Positions 62,700-64,000 of a stretch of DNA of 64,000 bases are shown here, in pieces; positions within the stretch are counted from its first letter, which is position 1, and every line of letters starts with the position of its first letter. Under the pieces are notes generated by a model that did no database searches, was not told the origin of the DNA, and saw only the letters and a program-made list of their open reading frames with translations. The translations under genes were made by a program, and so were the position numbers. The stretch is from Microbacterium sp. MF43 (GTDB lineage Bacteria > Actinomycetota > Actinomycetes > Actinomycetales > Microbacteriaceae), in NCBI RefSeq assembly GCF_012847295.1, contig NZ_JABBDY010000003.1, positions 682,001 through 746,000 of the forward strand. The letters run 5' to 3'.

Positions 62700-62705
62700 G
62701 CGCCG

Positions 62706-62711
62706 AGTATG
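62706..62711 (-). promoter_or_regulatory. Weak -10-like box of the giant gene
   Basis: CATACT on the minus strand lies 6 nt before TTG 62699 and would give a leader of about 65 nt to the alternative TTG at 62633. It departs from the TAGGCT/TAGAAT type seen at other genes. Confidence 0.25.
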
Positions 62712-62793
62712 GCACTGCGCCCCGACGCTGTACAGAGTGCGTTTCGCAATTTGACCATCCGCCGGCGTGTCGTCGGGGGGCGGATGCCTCGGC

Positions 62794-64000
62794 TCAGCCG
62801 GTTCCGCGGGCGAGGGTGCAGTCGTTCGATCCCAGCGAGGGGGCGGCTCCGTCGCCGATCACGATGCCGTGCGAGACGTCGCGGCAGGTCGCGTCGCTGA
62901 CCGAGCCGGCGGACTCTCCGCCGAAGATGATGGCGGCCGAGCTCGGTCCGCTGATCGTCACTTTCTGTACTGCCGGGGCGGCCGAGGCATCCGCTTGGAG
63001 CCCGACCGTGCCGCCCGTGATCGTGCTGCCGACGATCGCGGGGGTCGATGTGCCGGCCGCCGCGACGCCCACGGTGTTGTCGGTGAACGTGCTCGATGCG
63101 ACCGATCCGCTCGTCTGGTCGAGAAAGACGATGCCCGCGCCGGCGTTGCCGCGGAACGTCGATGACTCGATGCTCACGCGATGTCCGCCGGTCACCGCGA
63201 GACCCGCCCACGCGTTGCGGTCGAACAGGGAGTCGGTGATCTCGAGGGTGGTTCCGCGTCCTGACCCTTCGGCACCCTGGGCCGACAGGTACACGCCCGC
63301 TCCCCCGGCGCTGTCGCCTTCGCCCTCCGTCGCGGCGCCGGTCACCCGGACGCCGTTGAGCACGATGGATGCCGACGGCCCGGCGACGACGCCCGAGGAC
63401 GGGTCGCCGAGTCCGAGCTGCAGCGTGAGGGCTTCGAGGCGCACGAGGCCGTCGGTCACGACCATGATCGCCGCGTCGGGCGCGGTCGATCGCAGAACCG
63501 TCTCGTCCCGTCCCGACCCGCGCAGGGTGATCCCCGCGAGGAGCACGAGCGTCGCGTCGACCTCGGTCTGGGGGGCCAGCTCGATTGTCGAGCCGTCGGC
63601 GGCGCGCGCGAGCACGTCGAGCAGGTCGTCGCCGGCGGCGAGCTCCCACACGCGCGCCGTCTGCTCGACCGTGCCGAGGACGGATGCCGAGACCCGGCGC
63701 CACACGGCGGCCGCGATGGGGGTCTCGGGTTCGATCCGCGCGAGGCCGCTCTCGAGGTCTTCGGTGAACTGCTCGCGATCGCAGCCGAGTTCGTCCCTCG
63801 TCGCGCGAGCCGACGTGACGGCGTCGGTGATCGCGTCTCCCGACGAGGTCGGCGCCGGCGCCGGGGTCGCCGTCACGCCCGGCGCCGGGGTCGCCGAGGG
63901 GTCGAGGCCCGGCAGCTCGTATTCCGCGACGAGATCTCCGGCGGCCGTCACGATGCTCGACGCGGCGTCGGCGCACGCCTCGAGCCGGGCGACCTCGGTC
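62794..64000 (-). CDS. Right-handed parallel beta-helix protein (N-terminus outside window)
   Basis: The frame is open through 64000 (reading TEVARLEACADAASSIV from the edge), so at least 401 residues of a longer protein are present; a GTG at 63951 is internal. A Pro/Ala/Thr linker (ATPAPGVTATPAPAPTSSGD) leads to a helical stretch and then LARAADGSTIELAPQTEVD, the start of a beta-helix. About ten turns of 20-24 residues follow, such as ITDSLFDRNAWAGLAVTGG, IESSTFRGNAGAGIVFLD and VASSTFTDNTVGVAAAG, typical of PbH1 repeats. Two Cys near the end could pair. Related proteins are polysaccharide lyases or structural surface proteins; no catalytic residues can be assigned. It lies 94 bp upstream of the giant gene on the same strand. 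Confidence 0.85.
   Translation of the reverse strand, partial: TEVARLEACADAASSIVTAAGDLVAEYELPGLDPSATPAPGVTATPAPAPTSSGDAITDAVTSARATRDELGCDREQFTEDLESGLARIEPETPIAAAVWRRVSASVLGTVEQTARVWELAAGDDLLDVLARAADGSTIELAPQTEVDATLVLLAGITLRGSGRDETVLRSTAPDAAIMVVTDGLVRLEALTLQLGLGDPSSGVVAGPSASIVLNGVRVTGAATEGEGDSAGGAGVYLSAQGAEGSGRGTTLEITDSLFDRNAWAGLAVTGGHRVSIESSTFRGNAGAGIVFLDQTSGSVASSTFTDNTVGVAAAGTSTPAIVGSTITGGTVGLQADASAAPAVQKVTISGPSSAAIIFGGESAGSVSDATCRDVSHGIVIGDGAAPSLGSNDCTLARGTG

Overview
The window looks like a chromosomal segment of a high-GC Gram-positive actinobacterium, most likely Microbacterium or another Microbacteriaceae. This rests on base composition, GTG/TTG starts, the PASTA kinase, class II DAHP synthase and FHA-MerR neighbourhoods, and many TAGGCT/TAGAAT -10 boxes that sit 6-7 nt before a start codon. 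I saw no rRNA, tRNA, CRISPR array, insertion sequence or prophage. The species assignment is inference.

Bases 1-25 kb are dense housekeeping DNA. A truncated PASTA Ser/Thr kinase (3-1475) converges on class II DAHP synthase (1493-2830). Next come a glucokinase-acyltransferase pair (2881-4506) and a long-chain acyl-CoA synthetase (4659-6485); apart from the glucokinase, this order recalls the mycobacterial pknL-aroG-Rv2182c-fadD15 region. A likely operon (12237 down to 6707) encodes pyruvate carboxylase, a MinD/ParA-like ATPase and peptide deformylase. An orphan ParA, an Lrp regulator divergent from a trans-sulfuration enzyme, and a MerR / FtsR-like MerR / GarA-OdhI-like FHA cluster follow. 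A copper pair (Cys-rich four-helix protein and CopC) flanks a shared promoter. Then come dihydrolipoamide dehydrogenase, a PaaI-like thioesterase, a CYTH protein with a small partner gene, alpha-glucan phosphorylase and a class I glutamine amidotransferase.

Bases 25-62.7 kb are one uninterrupted minus-strand gene of 12,541 codons (25074-62699). It encodes a secreted, all-beta giant protein with a signal peptide, a Gln/Ala coiled coil, a metzincin-type zinc motif, about 4,100 residues of related beta-repeats, Ig-like modules, two RTX-like nonapeptide blocks, three Calx-beta domains, two concanavalin-like domains and a Thr-rich tail. No LPxTG motif or C-terminal membrane helix is visible. Directly upstream on the same strand is the 3' part of a parallel beta-helix protein (62794-64000), cut by the window edge.

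Possible functional links are the OdhI/GarA-like FHA protein with dihydrolipoamide dehydrogenase (E3 of the 2-oxoglutarate dehydrogenase complex) and a kinase of the class that phosphorylates such FHA proteins; the two copper genes; and the giant protein with the beta-helix protein as possible surface or secreted factors. These links are inferred from position and family knowledge.
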